This document shows, piece by piece, positions 12,071-25,700 of a DNA stretch of 64,000 nucleotides. How positions within the stretch are numbered: the first letter of the stretch is position 1; every line of letters starts with the position of its first letter. The DNA is from Saturnia japonica (taxonomy: Eukaryota; Arthropoda; Insecta; Lepidoptera; Saturniidae), in contig CM065329.1 of the NCBI GenBank assembly GCA_033032175.1, positions 11,042,985-11,106,984 on the forward strand. The letters are read 5' to 3'. A program made the position numbers and the translations under genes. Under the pieces are notes generated by a model. It had not been told where the DNA came from and did not search any database. It saw nothing but the letters and a program-made list of their open reading frames with translations.

Positions 12071-13306
12071 TTAGGTCTTTACCTATGAAATTGCCGTTTT
12101 GTATGAAAAAATTTAAACGAATTTTTTCATGTGTTTTTTATTTGTATTAATCGAAGTAAAGCCCTTCTTAAAGAAATCAGCTGGACGGGAGGCAACAAAT
12201 TCTTCAAAGGCATTTTGTACTGCCTCTCTGGTATTGAATTTTTTTCCCGCCAGGGAGTTATCCAAATTCTGGAAAAAGTAGCAGTCTGTAGGCGCAAGGT
12301 CTGGTGAGTAGGGCGGATGACGGAGAACTTCGAAGTCCAGTTCTTGCAACTTGGAGACCGTCTGCTGTGTAGTATGAGGTCGCGCGTTGTCGTGTAGGAG
12401 CAGCGGAGACGAGCGATTGACCAATGCTGGTTGGAGATGTGCCAGTTTCTCCATCATTGTGTTCAGTTCTTCACAGTACACATCTGCAGTAATACTCACC
12501 CCGTTTGGTAAGAAGCTGTGATGAATCACACCGGCGCTAGACCACCAAACTGTGACCATCACTTTTCTAGAGTAAGTTTTCGTTTAGGGCATTGTTTAGG
12601 TGCTGAACCAGGATCCAACCAACTTGCTGAGCACTTGCGGTTATCAAACAATATCCATTTTTCATCGCAGGTAACAATGCGGTTCAAAATTCCTTCATTT
12701 GTGTGTCTGTTGAGCAGTGCAAGGCACGTCTCGACGCGTACTTCGCGTTGGCGATCATTGAGTTCGTGGAGCACCCATTTGTCAAGCTTTTTTACCTTGC
12801 CAATTTGACGCAAATGGACCATTATTGTTTTGACGCTAACATCGAAAGCTGCTGCTAATTCAGCCGTAGATTGTGTATCATCAGCTTCCACAATCACCTT
12901 TAATTCGTCATTGTCAACCAAAGTCTTCGGACGACCGCGAGGTTCATTTTTCAGGTCGAAATTCCCAGAACGGAAGCGAGCAAACCAATAACAGGTGGTG
13001 CGTTGGTTTGTAGTGTTAGCTCCGTAAACGTCGTTGATGTTGCGTGCCGCTTGTGCCGCGTTGCTGCCACGACGGTACTCATATTCCATAATTACTCGAA
13101 TTTTTAACGTATCCATGATGACAAAAAAGATTGAAATGCGATGAAAATGTAACACTAATCAATTAACAAAAGACTACTTTTGAAAAAAGGATTCCATGTT
13201 TTTAAAATAAAATTAATTTGAAATTAGAATTCTTAGCCAAACAAAAATCATTTTGATTTGAAATGGCCAGTACTGCAGAACGGCAATTTCATAGGTAAAG
13301 ACCTAT
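12071..13306 (-). mobile_element. Mariner element, complete ends
   Basis: 1236 bp with inverted ends (left TTAGGTCTTTACCTATGAAA at 12071; right end the complement with one mismatch at 13306), flanked by TA at 12069-12070 and 13307-13308. The size and ends fit a mariner of the cecropia/mori type. The same repeat into which it jumped exists without it near 17650, supporting the borders. Confidence 0.93.
12113..13155 (-). pseudogene. Mariner transposase, one frame break
   Basis: The N-terminal half is 13155-12559 and the C-terminal half is 12562-12113, in different frames overlapping by 4 nt. Domains: N-terminal helix-turn-helix region with WFARFRSG and NEPRGRP, then the catalytic D in TCDEKW, D in LHDNARPH and D in YSPDLAPTD. 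The last two are 34 residues apart (D34D). All three catalytic residues survive, and the break between the halves is the visible lesion. A start within MDTLKIRVIM is more likely than the upstream Met. Confidence 0.9.
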
Positions 13307-13654
13307 TAGTTTGATTATTGTGTACTGGTGATGTGGATTACAAACATATACTGGAAACATGCATTTTGAGATGTCACAAAAAATTCCTAAACACCTCTAA
13401 CAAGGGAGCTACCATCTTGTTTTACACTTTGAATATCAGAAAAAACTACGAAGGCTTAAACACATTGACACTGGCAAGTGATTTTTGCGGCGCCAAAACA
13501 GGAACAAGAACTATTCAGGGGCAGGGCAGGTAAAGATAAGTATCGTATCTTTTTATTAGTAAACTTTGTCATGAGGGTGCAGAACCAGGCAGTAAGTATG
13601 GTTCAGTTGAAAAACGGCGGCCGTCGGTGACAGATTTCATTGTCGTGTTCATGC

Positions 13655-13860
13655 ATGCGGCCTAAGGAATCTACGCTGTATGGATTCAATTATATCCACA
13701 TGTACTCGATATATCGGTGACCAAATTGACGAACAATAATCCAATATACTCCACACCAAGCTAACATAGAGAATTATACAAGATCTTGCTTTTTTAAAGG
13801 GCTTACTGGTACGCAATACAAAACTGATATTACGACTAGCCCTAAGTAAATCTATACAAT
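13655..13860 (-). mobile_element. Reverse transcriptase fragment of a non-LTR element
   Basis: The - strand frame contains FKKARSCIILYVSLVWSILD and YCSSIWSPIYRVHVDIIESIQRRFLR-like sequence, the familiar end region of non-LTR reverse transcriptases. It is a short remnant joined to the Helitron-like repeat at 13860. Confidence 0.65.
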
Positions 13861-13967
13861 TGATAAAATTGAAGTGTCTGTTTTTAATGTCAAAATAACA
13901 GCTTTTTACTAAATGCATATGAAAGTATATACGGCACTTATAACAAAAAGCCCATTTTTTTTATTTT

Positions 13968-13998
<31 letters not shown>

Positions 13999-14337
13999 TC
14001 CGGGTAATCTCCGAAACGGTTGGACCGATTTTTACGGGATTTTCACTGATAGATAGCTGATGATATAGGGTGTAATATATTATTTTAGATAAAAAGTATT
14101 AGGATTCCTTAAATGGCTTATGCCAAGTAAACCATAAGAGATATAGCAAATTAATATACTACATAATTATAGGCATTAAAAAGACCTACAAAAAAAGTCC
14201 AGAAGAGTATATATCTATCTTCTAAGGAACACCCACAATGAGCATTTTTGTCTTTAAAATAGCCGGGAGCGGGTGAGCAAGATTCGCGCGGGCATTCTGT
14301 AGTCCACGTGAGCGAAGCCACAGGCACAGCTAGTGAT
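13860..14337 (+). mobile_element. Helitron-like repeat, CTAGCTGTGCCCG family
   Basis: Plus-strand copy ending AGGCACAGCTAG, with a (TGTC)n microsatellite at 13967-13998 and the block CTCCGAAACGGTTGGACCGA. Related partial copies: about 7160-7470, 16080-16470, 23655-23850 (reverse) and 42935-43070 (reverse). Confidence 0.6.
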
Positions 14338-16079
14338 ATAATAATTATGTTCGTCTCAAAAATACCGTAAGAAATCACGAACAAAAATAGTAAGTAAATA
14401 CGTAAAAACATAATGCTAATTTTGCCGAATTTTATTTTACAAATTCTCCCTCTGTGTGTAAAATTTCTTGCTCCTAGATTCACCGGTTTAAACCCTGCAT
14501 TGCCTATTAAATATGTTGTTTATAACCTTAGACGTATAAAGACTTAACAGATAAACTAGTTAACAAATAAGCTTTTAGAATGATAGTGCATTTGAATCGT
14601 TTTTCCGGACACAATAGCCATTGTTTCTATTATGTTAGGTCTAAAGGTTGCGTTCGATGTAATATAATGATGTTAGTTCAAAGTAACATAAATAAATTGA
14701 AGTATTTTATAATACCTACCCTGTATAACTTACAAGGGAGGAATGACTTATGCGTCTAAAGGGTGTAAATACCGCGATACGAGAAAGAAAAAAGGTGAAG
14801 AAGAAAACATTTTGTGCCGATTCTACTTAGATAGAATGATGCCAAGAAAATTATGAGCTATACTGAAAAAATATTTCTAATCTATTAATTTCTTTATTCG
14901 ATTTTAGTGTTTAACCAAAATACAAGCCTCGTAAAATAATGCTAATAAGCTGTAGTAATGAGACGAGAGGATATGAGTTCGATTCCAGGAAATGACTTAC
15001 TTTTCTGTACCTAATGAAAACAATCAGTTAGAGGTGTGTCTAGGTGTTATAATCAGCTAAACTGATTGTTCGGGGTAAGATATTCAATTCTAACTGCCAA
15101 GGCCAGCTTTAAAAAATTCCATACACAACACTGTATCGAAAGATTCCAACCAGTCTCGCACCACTAAGCTACTATCTCTTCAAAAACCCTATTCCTTCTG
15201 CACGTTGTCAGGAATAATACGTTTCATTGCTTTTTATATAAGTCTTTATCATTTCAAATTATATAAAAAAAATTACCTTGACAAGATCATAGGCATTCAA
15301 CCATAGTTGATAAATTATCACATTAATATACGGCTTTATAAACTGATAAATTTAAATTAATAACACACTTCAACATTAACTGAACAAAATTAGTATATAT
15401 TATAACAAGTAGGTAATTAAATAATTATAATATTTCAAATCACTGTTATAAATTTAAAACTATTTTGTGAGTAACGAAACGTAACGCCAAATAGGCGGGC
15501 GTCTACGCTGCGGTTCCCGCGCTACTGTCGCCATCAAAAGTTTACAAACCGAAAGTCTACAATTTGTCAACATGTAACAGCATTACAACAAATTTATCTG
15601 TTTCCTTTGACGCAATGAATTAGAGTATAAAATCGTATATTTCGAACGCAAGATAAATATAGTTTTTATAAATTCTAATTTAAACTCAAATTAATACTTA
15701 TTGTCCTTGTAATAAAGTGTAAATTTGTGTCACGAAATGGCACAGCTGATTTGGACTGACATACCTTGGCTATTGACGCAGCGTTCGACAAATTTATATT
15801 TGCGTTCTGCTGAATGTAAACATTGATTGTAATTGCGTGATGTTATTGTTTACGGATAGCAAGATTAACATTGTAATTAGAGATTTGAATGACTTGATAC
15901 TTTACAGTTTATGTGTTATCCATTTATAGCATGGATACATCTGACATTATACGTATATCATTAGTAGTTCTTTAGACTGTAATATTACATAAATTAGCTA
16001 CACTTGATAATAATGGGACATTTTATTTTGTATACTGGCAGCACCTGTTTCTGTTTGGCTTGTATCGTGTAAGAAGAGA
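14338..16079. other. No gene seen
   Basis: Mostly AT-rich. A small GC-richer patch lies at 15470-15560. No exon or repeat is identified with confidence. Confidence 0.4.
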
Positions 16080-16470
16080 TGTGCTTTCTCTTCTATACAA
16101 TTAATAAAATTGAAGTTTCTGTTTGTAATGTCAAAATAACAGTTTTTTACTAAATGCATATGAAAGTATACGCGATACCTATAACAAAAAGTCAATTTTT
16201 TTTGTCTGTCTGTCTGTTTGTTACGGTTAATCTCCGAAACGGTTGGACCGATTTTGACGGGACTTTCACTGATAGATAGCTAATAATATAGGGAGTAACT
16301 TAGGCTACTTTTATTTTAGAAAAAGAACTAGGGTTCCGCACAAATTTAAAAAACTGGCCGTGGTGAATCAATTCGGGCATTAAATGGCTTATGCTGAGTA
16401 AGCCATAAGATATATAGCAAATTAATGTACTAGGTACATAATCATATGCATTAAAACCTACTGGGTTACG
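16080..16470 (+). repeat. Partial Helitron-like repeat
   Basis: Shares CTCCGAAACGGTTGGACCGA and the following TTTCACTGATAGATAGCTAA block with 13860-14337. The CTAG end is missing. Confidence 0.55.
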
Positions 16471-16660
16471 TTTTATTTCGTCTCATTGTTTACTTTACAA
16501 TTTAACAAAACAATGCACAAATCATTTGCATTTTCCCAATTCTGATGTGAAACGTACATACGGGCAACATTGTACGTAAATAAATGATACAGCAATATTA
16601 TTAGTTATAAGAAAATATAACAGAGCACTACCATTTGGTGTTCCCTGAATACTGAAGTCA

Positions 16661-16987
16661 TTTTTTTTTTTTTTTTTTTTTAGATCTGTCTACGCTGTTA
16701 GCCTTATGGCTGCGGCTTTTACAGCTTCACCGAACTTAGGGGCGAGCGCAGAGGGCACTCAGCTGCAAAAGTTATTTGGACGACACACGCGAGGGTGCCA
16801 AAGTGGCCGGACCTCGGCTCGGGCGGTCGTCGCGTATGCAATTAAGTCGCGATTTAATCGAACCCCTACTCCTATGATTCGAGCTAACAAATATATACTC
16901 ATAGGCATGTTCCCTTCCTCCTGGGAGGAAGTAAGGAACCATGCGTATGTGCATTTAGTAATCGGAAAGTTTTTCTACACTAACTAG
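16661..16987 (-). mobile_element. 3' fragment of the Jockey-like element
   Basis: A run of 21 T (16661-16681) then about 300 bp matching the 3' UTR of the 7.9 kb copy, including the CCTTCCTCCTGGGAGGAAG palindrome. Confidence 0.75.
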
Positions 16988-17439
16988 TTAACTACACAAA
17001 TACTGATTCGACTTCATTCCTCACTAAATACCTACTTGTATAATAGAAAACCCTCTAATATTATCCTGTTTTATTTTAGAATAGTTATTTTCTTTGACAA
17101 TAAAATATTCACAAAAGTCCAATGAATGCATATAAAAGTTTGTATAAAATCGTAGTTTCATTTATCTTTAATAACCTTTTATTGAATGAAGATATGTATT
17201 GTGATGATTTTTGTTAAGGACCAAGAATTTAAGGAGTAAAACAAATTATGTGTGCAATTCACAAGTGGTAAAAGTGAAACTTTCACACCAATTTTTTTTA
17301 ATTCAGAAAATGATCAATTACAGACTAATTTAAAGATGCTAAAGAAGTTATCACTTCAAAAATCTATCCCGTAGTTTTTACATGTTGCGCGCACAACAAC
17401 GGCAAAGCTCAATCATTTTATTTATTTATACATATTATG

Positions 17440-17770
17440 TTCGTCTCAATGTTCTTCTTTTTGTTTTGGTGCCACAAAAAGTATTTTCTAGTATTAGTGT
17501 GTGTAAGTCTTCGTAGAATAATCTAATATTCAAAGTGGGGTCCAAAATGATGTTGACCCCTCTTGTTAGAACTATCTAGGGGTTTTGTGACATTTCAAAA
17601 TTCAATTTACAGGTTATATTTATAATTCATTTCACGTATGCATGCACATTACCCAAACTATATCACGGAAAATGCCACCAAATTACATAATGTCAAGTCA
17701 AATAACCTACGTTAGTGAATTAAAATAAAAACCACAAACACTGCACTTCAAGGTCCCGCCAAAAACAAAA
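17440..17770. repeat. Repeat family copy (reverse of the mariner host repeat), uninterrupted
   Basis: Contains CCAAACTATATCACGGAAAA, the empty-site equivalent of the mariner junctions. It ends near GGTCCCGCCAAAAAC, shared with the copy at 45870. Confidence 0.6.
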
Positions 17771-20700
17771 AAAAAACTTTTTTATTTTACCTTTCCCGCT
17801 TTATACCTTACGTTTTGTTCACTGCGGTTTTAATTATTAGTGTTTTTCTATATTTTTCATTCATGAATAAACAATATAACATTTTTTTTTTCAAAATATA
17901 AACCAGATTCATAACAGTTATTAGTGATTGTAATTTTAAATTTGTCATTTATAATACATATAAATAAATAAAACGCAGAAGCAATGACCTTGACTTCTGA
18001 CAGTATTGTAGAATGTTGCAAGACTATTTTCTTATACCGAAATTTAGAATAAAATTTTATTAATGTAGATTTCCATATCATCACCATTATTACTAGGTTC
18101 AAACTATAATTAATCTATGTAACGTTCATTTTTAATTCATATTGTATTCTTTATAATACTTCAAAGGTAATACTCGAAAAGTTTTAGAAGCAGGCACCGA
18201 ACGAAACTGAATGTATCCGGTAAATTAAATTTATATTAGTTAAATGAAACATAAACAGCAGCTAGTATCGACGAGAAAGCTTGAAGAAAGAAAACGTAGA
18301 AGGTTTACAAGGATAGGGATAAAATTCATTTTATTCTCAAAACCTTCATCATGATTGTTTAAGTTGTTGTTCTTAATTGTAGCAATAAAAGGTAGTATAA
18401 ACATGAACACCATTATGCGTTATTAATTTCATTGCACTGAAATTTTAATGCATTAATAAACTTTTGAGTGTAATTTGAATTGTTAATGATGAAACATTAC
18501 ATTAAAAAATTCTAATTTCTTACATGTCTTTTAAATTAAGAATTAAATACAATACTTTGTCTGTATAATAAATTGTAATAAATATTGTTGTTGATCGAAT
18601 TTTAATTTTTAATTGGCAACAATAGATCTGACGGCCATGACAGCTTGTCTATCACACGCGATTGAAAAAATGTGAATTTGTATTTTAATTATTCTTTGTT
18701 GAAAATTGATAAATCAATCCATAAATTGTATTTATTTACTTTGAATAGTGTTATTTACTTGTGGTGTATTGAAGATGGGTCTTTTAACGTAAGTTTTCGG
18801 TGTAAAAGTATTACAATTTAGTAACGTAAAAAATGGAATGAGTTGTTGACAAAAAAAAGTTGATTTTTTGTGACAAGTATCCATCACAGGTAGGTTTTTT
18901 ACTTCGCAGAATTATCGATTAATGGTCCCTACGTCGCTACACAACGGTACGTATATGTTTAATCACAGTAATTCCGTTAAAACTAACGTTTATTGTTTTG
19001 TTTACGTTTATTGTAAAAACAAATCATCAACAGACACGTCGTTAAAGTAATTTGGTACGAAATTCGTGATTATCTGCTTAGATAATAATTATGATTATAA
19101 GATACTTAACTTATCAATATTGTTACCTTTACAAAGTATTAAAATGTATTTGATTTTGTTGTAAGGACTTTAAATAACAAATTATCCTAAAAGCAGAGAA
19201 ATATTTAATCTCATTCTTAATAGAAATATGAAACTTGATTTTGTGTAATAGACTATTGTGTTATGTCTTTATAGTCTGGTTATTAGACTATTAGGTAATA
19301 ATAAAATATTTGGAAATTATCTATAAACTATGTATGTTAGTAAAAAAACATTGTAATGTTCTTTTGAATAATACCAGTTTCTATGGTTTTACAAGGACAA
19401 TAAACAGGATGTATAGGATATTTAAATAGATTTGTATGGTATAATAATAGTACTAATCTGGTGATGTTCTGTGATTGGACAAAGACTTTACTTAAACCAA
19501 GAGAAGGCAAGGTAATCACCACTATCAGCAATCAATATAGGCTTGAATGTAAGCACTAGGGCTGTCTTAAGTGTATGTGGCGCCGAGGTGTGAAAGTTAT
19601 CATGTGCCCCCTTCTTATTAATAAATAAAACACAATGTTTATTTATGTTTCGTTAAATTATTTTCCTAAATAAAAAGAAAAGTTATAATTATACATGAAA
19701 CTAAGTTTTTTAAGCTTTTCAGTTGGATTTTTTTGGATTTTTTGATTCTATACATATAATGATCAAGTTTGTCAATTGATCTTGGGTCATGGACCCATGG
19801 TTTACACATAGCAAATCGTATGACACATGTCGAAAGTGACAAGACTTTACTAGATGATCCAATTGTATGATTATGCAATATTGTTCAATAACAATGTGCA
19901 ATGCACCAATGTGCATCATATTTTTATTTCATTAACAAGTTGTGCTCACAGCTCTGCCTGCTTGTATGTACCAATCAAGACTTATGGCCACCAGCTTGCA
20001 CCCCCTAGGACTCTGCACCCGGGTGCGTCACACCCCTTGCACCCCCGTGTAAAGATGACCCTGGTAAACACCTAGATATATATCAATGTTATCCCTACTA
20101 TATTATTGTATTATAATTAACTTGTTCATTTCTTAAAGTGTTCTCGTTCCCTTAAGTCATCCTTCACAGTCCAGTGGATAGCACATATTAAGTTGAAATT
20201 AGTACTTAATTGTATGTGAATAAAAAAAAAATGGACACACATAATAATGTATTTAGGCCAACCTAAATAGAGATATATTTCTAAAAAAAATTCTCTGTGC
20301 CCTATCTATCATTAACATTATAACTACTATAGTTGTACAAGTTTGTGCGTGACCATCTTATGTTTGTAATAGTCCATGACAGGGATGAGGTACAATTGGG
20401 GCGAGTAATGTAGTGGGGAAGGGAAGCGCGTGCATTTGCGTGAGGTAGGCGCGCAAGTCACAGTAAACTGAAGTAATCAGTAATTACGTCTTCTTGCAAA
20501 AGGACTAAAACGCAATCTAGATAAACTTCAGTACAAATTAAGTAATGACGAAATATTCTATTACTAACTTCCTAGAATTTAAAACTGGTTTTGATTTATT
20601 AAAGTAAGCAACAAATTTTTTTTTTTTTTTTTAATGTAACATTCCCTTTTTACCACCTCACCGTCACTTTTAAAACCAGAAATAAAACCCAAGTAGAAAT

Positions 20701-20899
20701 AATTTAAATTCAAACTTACAAAATTTCTAGTAGATAATGTTTTGATGAAAAAATAATAATGACATTTTAATACAAATGTTGGCGACAGAACTGTTATTTT
20801 CGTGTCCCGTGTTAGGTTATTATGTCATATTATTGTGTTTAAGTGTTATGTACTATGTGTTATGATAAAATAGATTGATATGGATAATATTATAGAGAA
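17771..20899. other. No gene seen
   Basis: AT-rich DNA with short frames that lack motifs or splice context. It could include the 5' part of the zinc-finger gene's first intron. Confidence 0.4.
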
Positions 20900-21640
20900 A
20901 TGTTAGCGACTACGCTACATTATAAGTTGCATGTTATAATATTAGGATGTATATAAAGGATTATGTATTGTATGTCACATATGTGAAAATAGAACTATTA
21001 TAGAATAGGTAAATGCATAGAATAAGTCAATAGAGTAAGAACATCCAATGTTATAGGAACTTTACGAACAGAAAGCGGTGATGCCACCCGTAAATTGCAT
21101 TGTTTTTGGCTTATGTACGGAATATATACTTGATGTATATAATATGTGAATGCTTAATGAATAGGTAATACGACAAGGAATATTTTGACATATAACATGT
21201 ATACACAAGATATATAATGAAATAAATATAGAGCGATTAACAGGGCGACCAAAGTGAAAACTAAAATTAAAACACGAATTAAAGCGGGGCTCTCTTTACG
21301 GTTACTCTCCGCACTACTTAAGCTCGAAGAGGCGCCGTATGGGGCACGGCGCAAATCATCGAGTACAAGTAACTACAAGCAACAGGAAGAAAGCTTTGGT
21401 CGTCCTGCAAACAGCAAACAAGATTTCGACTTTTATTGAAGACCCGGCACCTCAAGCGGTCCTGCATTATTATTGCACCCCCCGGACCCCCTCACTAACA
21501 TCGCGTCCCACTGGCATCCGTACGGCGTCTACGAGACGGGCATCCGGCGCAACAAAACGCCCGTCCAAACCGGGGGGAAGCGTCACCACCCCCCCCCCCC
21601 CCCTCACGCAGAGGGGAAGTGACGCGTACCCAAGAACAAA
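20900..21640 (+). other. Possible LTR-like or GC-rich island upstream of the zinc-finger gene
   Basis: 20901 begins TGTTA and 21242 ends TAACA, which could be a solo LTR, but no target duplication is seen. 21280-21640 is GC-rich with a run of about 16 C near 21589-21604. It could instead hold the promoter or a 5' noncoding exon of the zinc-finger gene. Unresolved. Confidence 0.25.
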
Positions 21641-21937
21641 TATGCAGGGCAGCCTTAGTGCTGTTAAATACGAGGTGGGTTTAGGTAATTACTTCAAGAA
21701 CACTAACTACCAAGACAACATACTGTGTACTAAAGTACTACTTTATTGTACTAATAAAGTATACTAAGTATATTTTAGTGACGTAATGTCGTGCTAACTC
21801 GTCCCCGCCAACGTCTCTCACATGGGATGGTTGTGCATGAACTTGTTTGACTATAATGTGACATTGGTGACACCACAGTCAAACTTCATATAGGTTGTAC
21901 CAATGATTCCTACTTTAAACTCCTCCCTATTTTACAG

Positions 21938-22796
21938 ATCTCAAAAATGAACGGCATGGCCATGGAAACCGATCCTCTAGGTGCTTATGAGTACCCTACT
22001 TATGACAGTTATGGAAATATCACAACTTCATACAACTATGACAAGCAAAACTTGAAGGTCGAGGCCCCAATTCCTTACAGTTATAACCATAATTACAATG
22101 CAGTCTTGCCAAATAATGTAGCGCATCTTCAGAATGATATGAACAAAGTATCTGACACAAATGCTGAAAATCCAGTGGTAAATAACTCTATAGTCACAGG
22201 TGATTCTGATGATAAAGCGGTTGATGATGTTAAACCCATTATAAAAGATGGAAAAGTGAAAAAAGAAAAACTTAAAGGTAAACGCAGTAGCTATTGGTCA
22301 GTGAAAATAACGGATAAAGATTTCGCTTTCTACGGATGTTCCACTTGCAATATTAGCTTCACAACTCTTCAAGAATTGGACCAGCATGTTACTGTGCATA
22401 AGGATAGAGTAACAAGCTACGATCTACGAGTGCAGAATCAGATTAAAAGGAAAAGATTAAAGAAGGAAAAGAGATTGAAGAAGATAAAAATAGAAAAAGA
22501 GGAGACAGACATAGAAATTAAACCAGAAGACGGGTATATAGGTACGGAGAGAGCCAGTGAATTCAGTGAAAATAGTTTACTTAGTAATGAAAATAATACA
22601 ATTAATAATAAGAATGAAGTAGAGAAAAATGGTAAAGAGAAAAAAGGAAGAAGTAAAGAGAAGGATGCGTGTAAAAGTACAGACAAGATTGAAGCAGAAA
22701 AGAATAAAGAATTACTGAAGATATATAAGTGTTTTGCTTGTCAGAAGCAGTTTACTTTAAGTTATTATTTGCGGTTGCACGTAAGATCACACACAG
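21938..22796 (+). CDS. Zinc-finger gene, first coding exon
   Basis: The acceptor tttacag precedes 9 nt of 5' UTR and the ATG at 21947. It encodes residues 1-283 and part of 284: a Tyr/Asn-rich N-terminus, finger 1 (Cys131, Cys134, His147, His151), a Lys/Glu-rich basic linker that may contain a nuclear localisation signal, and finger 2. The donor is GTAAGT in phase 1. If not spliced, the frame runs 62 nt into the intron and stops at about 22858, giving a possible 303-residue short form. Confidence 0.85.
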
Positions 22797-25700
22797 GTAA
22801 GTTGGATATCTCTATATATACTGCGTTTTTTATTCCCATGGAAGGAAATGACATTTGATGTGTAGTTTTATTTATCTTTAAACTATTGATGTCACCAATC
22901 AATACTAATTGTAAACCCATATAAGATATTATACCTATTGGTCAGTTTTGTTTTTTAAACATTGAATCCATACTAATATTATAAAGCTGAAGAGTTTGTT
23001 TGGTTCAGAAGCTAATCTCAGGAACTACTGGTTCAAATGGAAAAAGCATTTTAGTGTTTGATAGCCCATTTACCAAGGAAAGCTATGGGCTATATAACAT
23101 CACGCTACAACCAATAGGAGTGGAGCATCAATGAAAAATGTTGCAAAAACAGGGGAAATTTATTCCTTTTGAGGGCTTTTACTACATGCGCTACGTAAAT
23201 AGGTTAAAGTTACGCAACAAACATGTGGCACAAAATTGCTTCTCTTATATTATCAATTTGAATTATAAATATTGTTTTCAAAACATATTATTATTATTAT
23301 TATTAAAACTAAGGTTTAGAGATTTTTTTTTGAAGATTTCTCTCTACTTGGGTCTCCCCGACTGGGGGAGTACCTCCACCCTACAGAAGATTGCAGCCAT
23401 ATAAATAACCTTGGGTTGTGTTCCTGCGGTGAGCAGAGTCTCTAGAACTCTTTGGGGTAGGATTCAAGGTCGTATCACGCGTCCATAAACTACAGTAACC
23501 GTAAAAAAAGATTTATAATATTACCCTCGGTCCCTTTGTCTATATGCTTATGGAAAACTTGAACATGTGGAGGTTGTAAAAGTTTTAAAACTTATAACAC
23601 CTATTCTGCTTGCATGGGAGAATAAAAAAAAGGTGATATTTTATTTATTATTAATACTAGCTGTGCCCGCGGGTGCGCTCGCGTGGACTACACAATGCAA
23701 AGATAGAAATGCTTGTTGTGGGTGATTCTTAGAAGACATATGCTCCGGCTGACTTTTTTGTAGGTCTTTTTAATGTCTACTATTATGTAGTACATTAAAT
23801 TCAAATATCTCTTATGGTTTACACAGCGTAAGCCATTAAAACTTTTGTTTGTAAGGATTAATATGGCTTGTCTAAAAATAATTATTATAAATCACTTTTT
23901 AATTTTCAACAAATCTTTGTCACAAAATATCATATTGTGGCTTAAGTATAAGAGATAGCCATATGCTATCGCGGACTTTTTTTTAGATATACTATGGACC
24001 AATATTATTGTTGAACACTGTATTTCCGTATCATGAATGATTGCACCAGCGCACGCGGATAAAGCCGTTAAAGAAAGACTCGACTTCCGACTTACGTAAG
24101 AAAAAAATCAATATTTAAGAGTATATGAGAGTTGTAGCGTAACCTTAAATAGCCTATACTAATCCTCGAGAGTCTGGCTATCACTTCCAGAAAGAATTTT
24201 TCGGATCCGACCGGTAGTTCCAGAGATTAGCGTGTTCAACCAAACAAACTCTTCAGCTTTATTAACATTAGTATAGATTGTATTGATATTTTTTTTTAAA
24301 GTGAAAACTTCTTTTAGCGCGGTACGCATATTTCTAGATGAGATAAAATCTCTGGACTCGCGACACCGTTACGAGACGCAGCTATAGTGTGTGCATATAG
24401 CAGACCGCGAACGCGTCTTTCATAAAAGAACATTAAATGTATTTTAAAGTTTCTAATAATTAATAAAATACAATTCATAAATAAAACGCAATTCATAACC
24501 CAATAACTAAGTTTTCACATCTGTCGGCACTCCCGGAGTGCAACTCGTAATTTTTTTAATTTGATTTTAGACGAGAAACCTTATACTTGTTCGATATGCG
24601 GCCAATCCTTCATCACGGCGAGCAAGTTGGGTAGGCACAACAAGAGGATACACCTTGCTATAAGATACCAATGTAGGATATGCTATAAATTCTTCTCACA
24701 GTAAGTGTTAGATTATAAAATGTAAATAATATGTTAGTTAATTAAAATAAATTTACAATGGATATTGTTTCACGCGTTGAATGAACACAAAGGAAATACG
24801 CTCTAAAAAAGCCAAGTTCACTTTCGGTTGTTCCAATTGACCGAGTTTTGCAGTATTATAATAAGCAAAACTGAAGTTTTGTAGTTTTTTTTTTTTTTTT
24901 AATATACTTTAGCTGAAAAACTAAGACAGGTTTACGATTTGACGTAATCATAATATGATCTGTAACAAACATTTATCATTTGGCAACCGGTTGTGCCATC
25001 TTTTTTACTTTATAACTAAATTGCTGAAAATCAATTTCCATAGATAATATATCTTCAAATATGACTGATTTTCGTACAAACTTTCATCTATTTTTATCGT
25101 CGCATAATGGGTTGAATTTTTCAAAAAGTCCTTCCTTAGTGTCTGACCCACAACGTAAAAGGAGGGTTTAAAAATTTTACGCTCCTAGTTAGGGGTTTAA
25201 ATAAAATTACTAATGAAAATGTTACTTTTTATTATTAAAATAATGACAAAAACTTACTTTTATAAAGATTAAACAGGTAATTTCTTAAAAAGTGTACACT
25301 ATGAAAAATATCTTGCAAATATTTTTGATAATGGTAAATAGTTTATTGCAACATACATCTTTTTATTCTTTTAATTATAGGAAATCAATAATAAAGCGTG
25401 TAGTTTAGCTTTATTAACTTTGATATAACTATACTATTTCCATTTCTTTATTTTCTCGATGACAGTTCTAATTTGATAGTTGTAGTGTTGTGACTAAATA
25501 AGTAATGATATCGATCGCATATGTCGATGTCGATGACGATTCATCAGATTTAGATTAAAATAAATAAATAAAGATTACCTGTCGTTATAATTATTTTGTT
25601 TCATTGTCGAGTACCTACCTATACCTACTTATTTTACAACAGCTTCGAAAATTTTGAAGAAGTTGGCATTATCAATCAAGAATTAATACGTGTAACATCT

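Larger units (their letters stand above)
11930..13520. repeat. Older repeat family copy hosting the mariner
   Basis: Sequence on both sides of the mariner (about 11930-12070 and 13309-13520) matches, joined, a repeat present in reverse at about 17440-17770 and 45590-45880 and partly at 46500-46690. Shared blocks include a TTATGTAAT...GGTGGCATTTT stretch and TTTTGAGATGTCACAAAAAA. No coding capacity is seen. Confidence 0.65.

Noticed and set aside
15739..15825. 28-codon frame starting MAQLIWTD as a 5' exon
   Set aside because: Short, no downstream splice donor in frame, and no link to either host gene.
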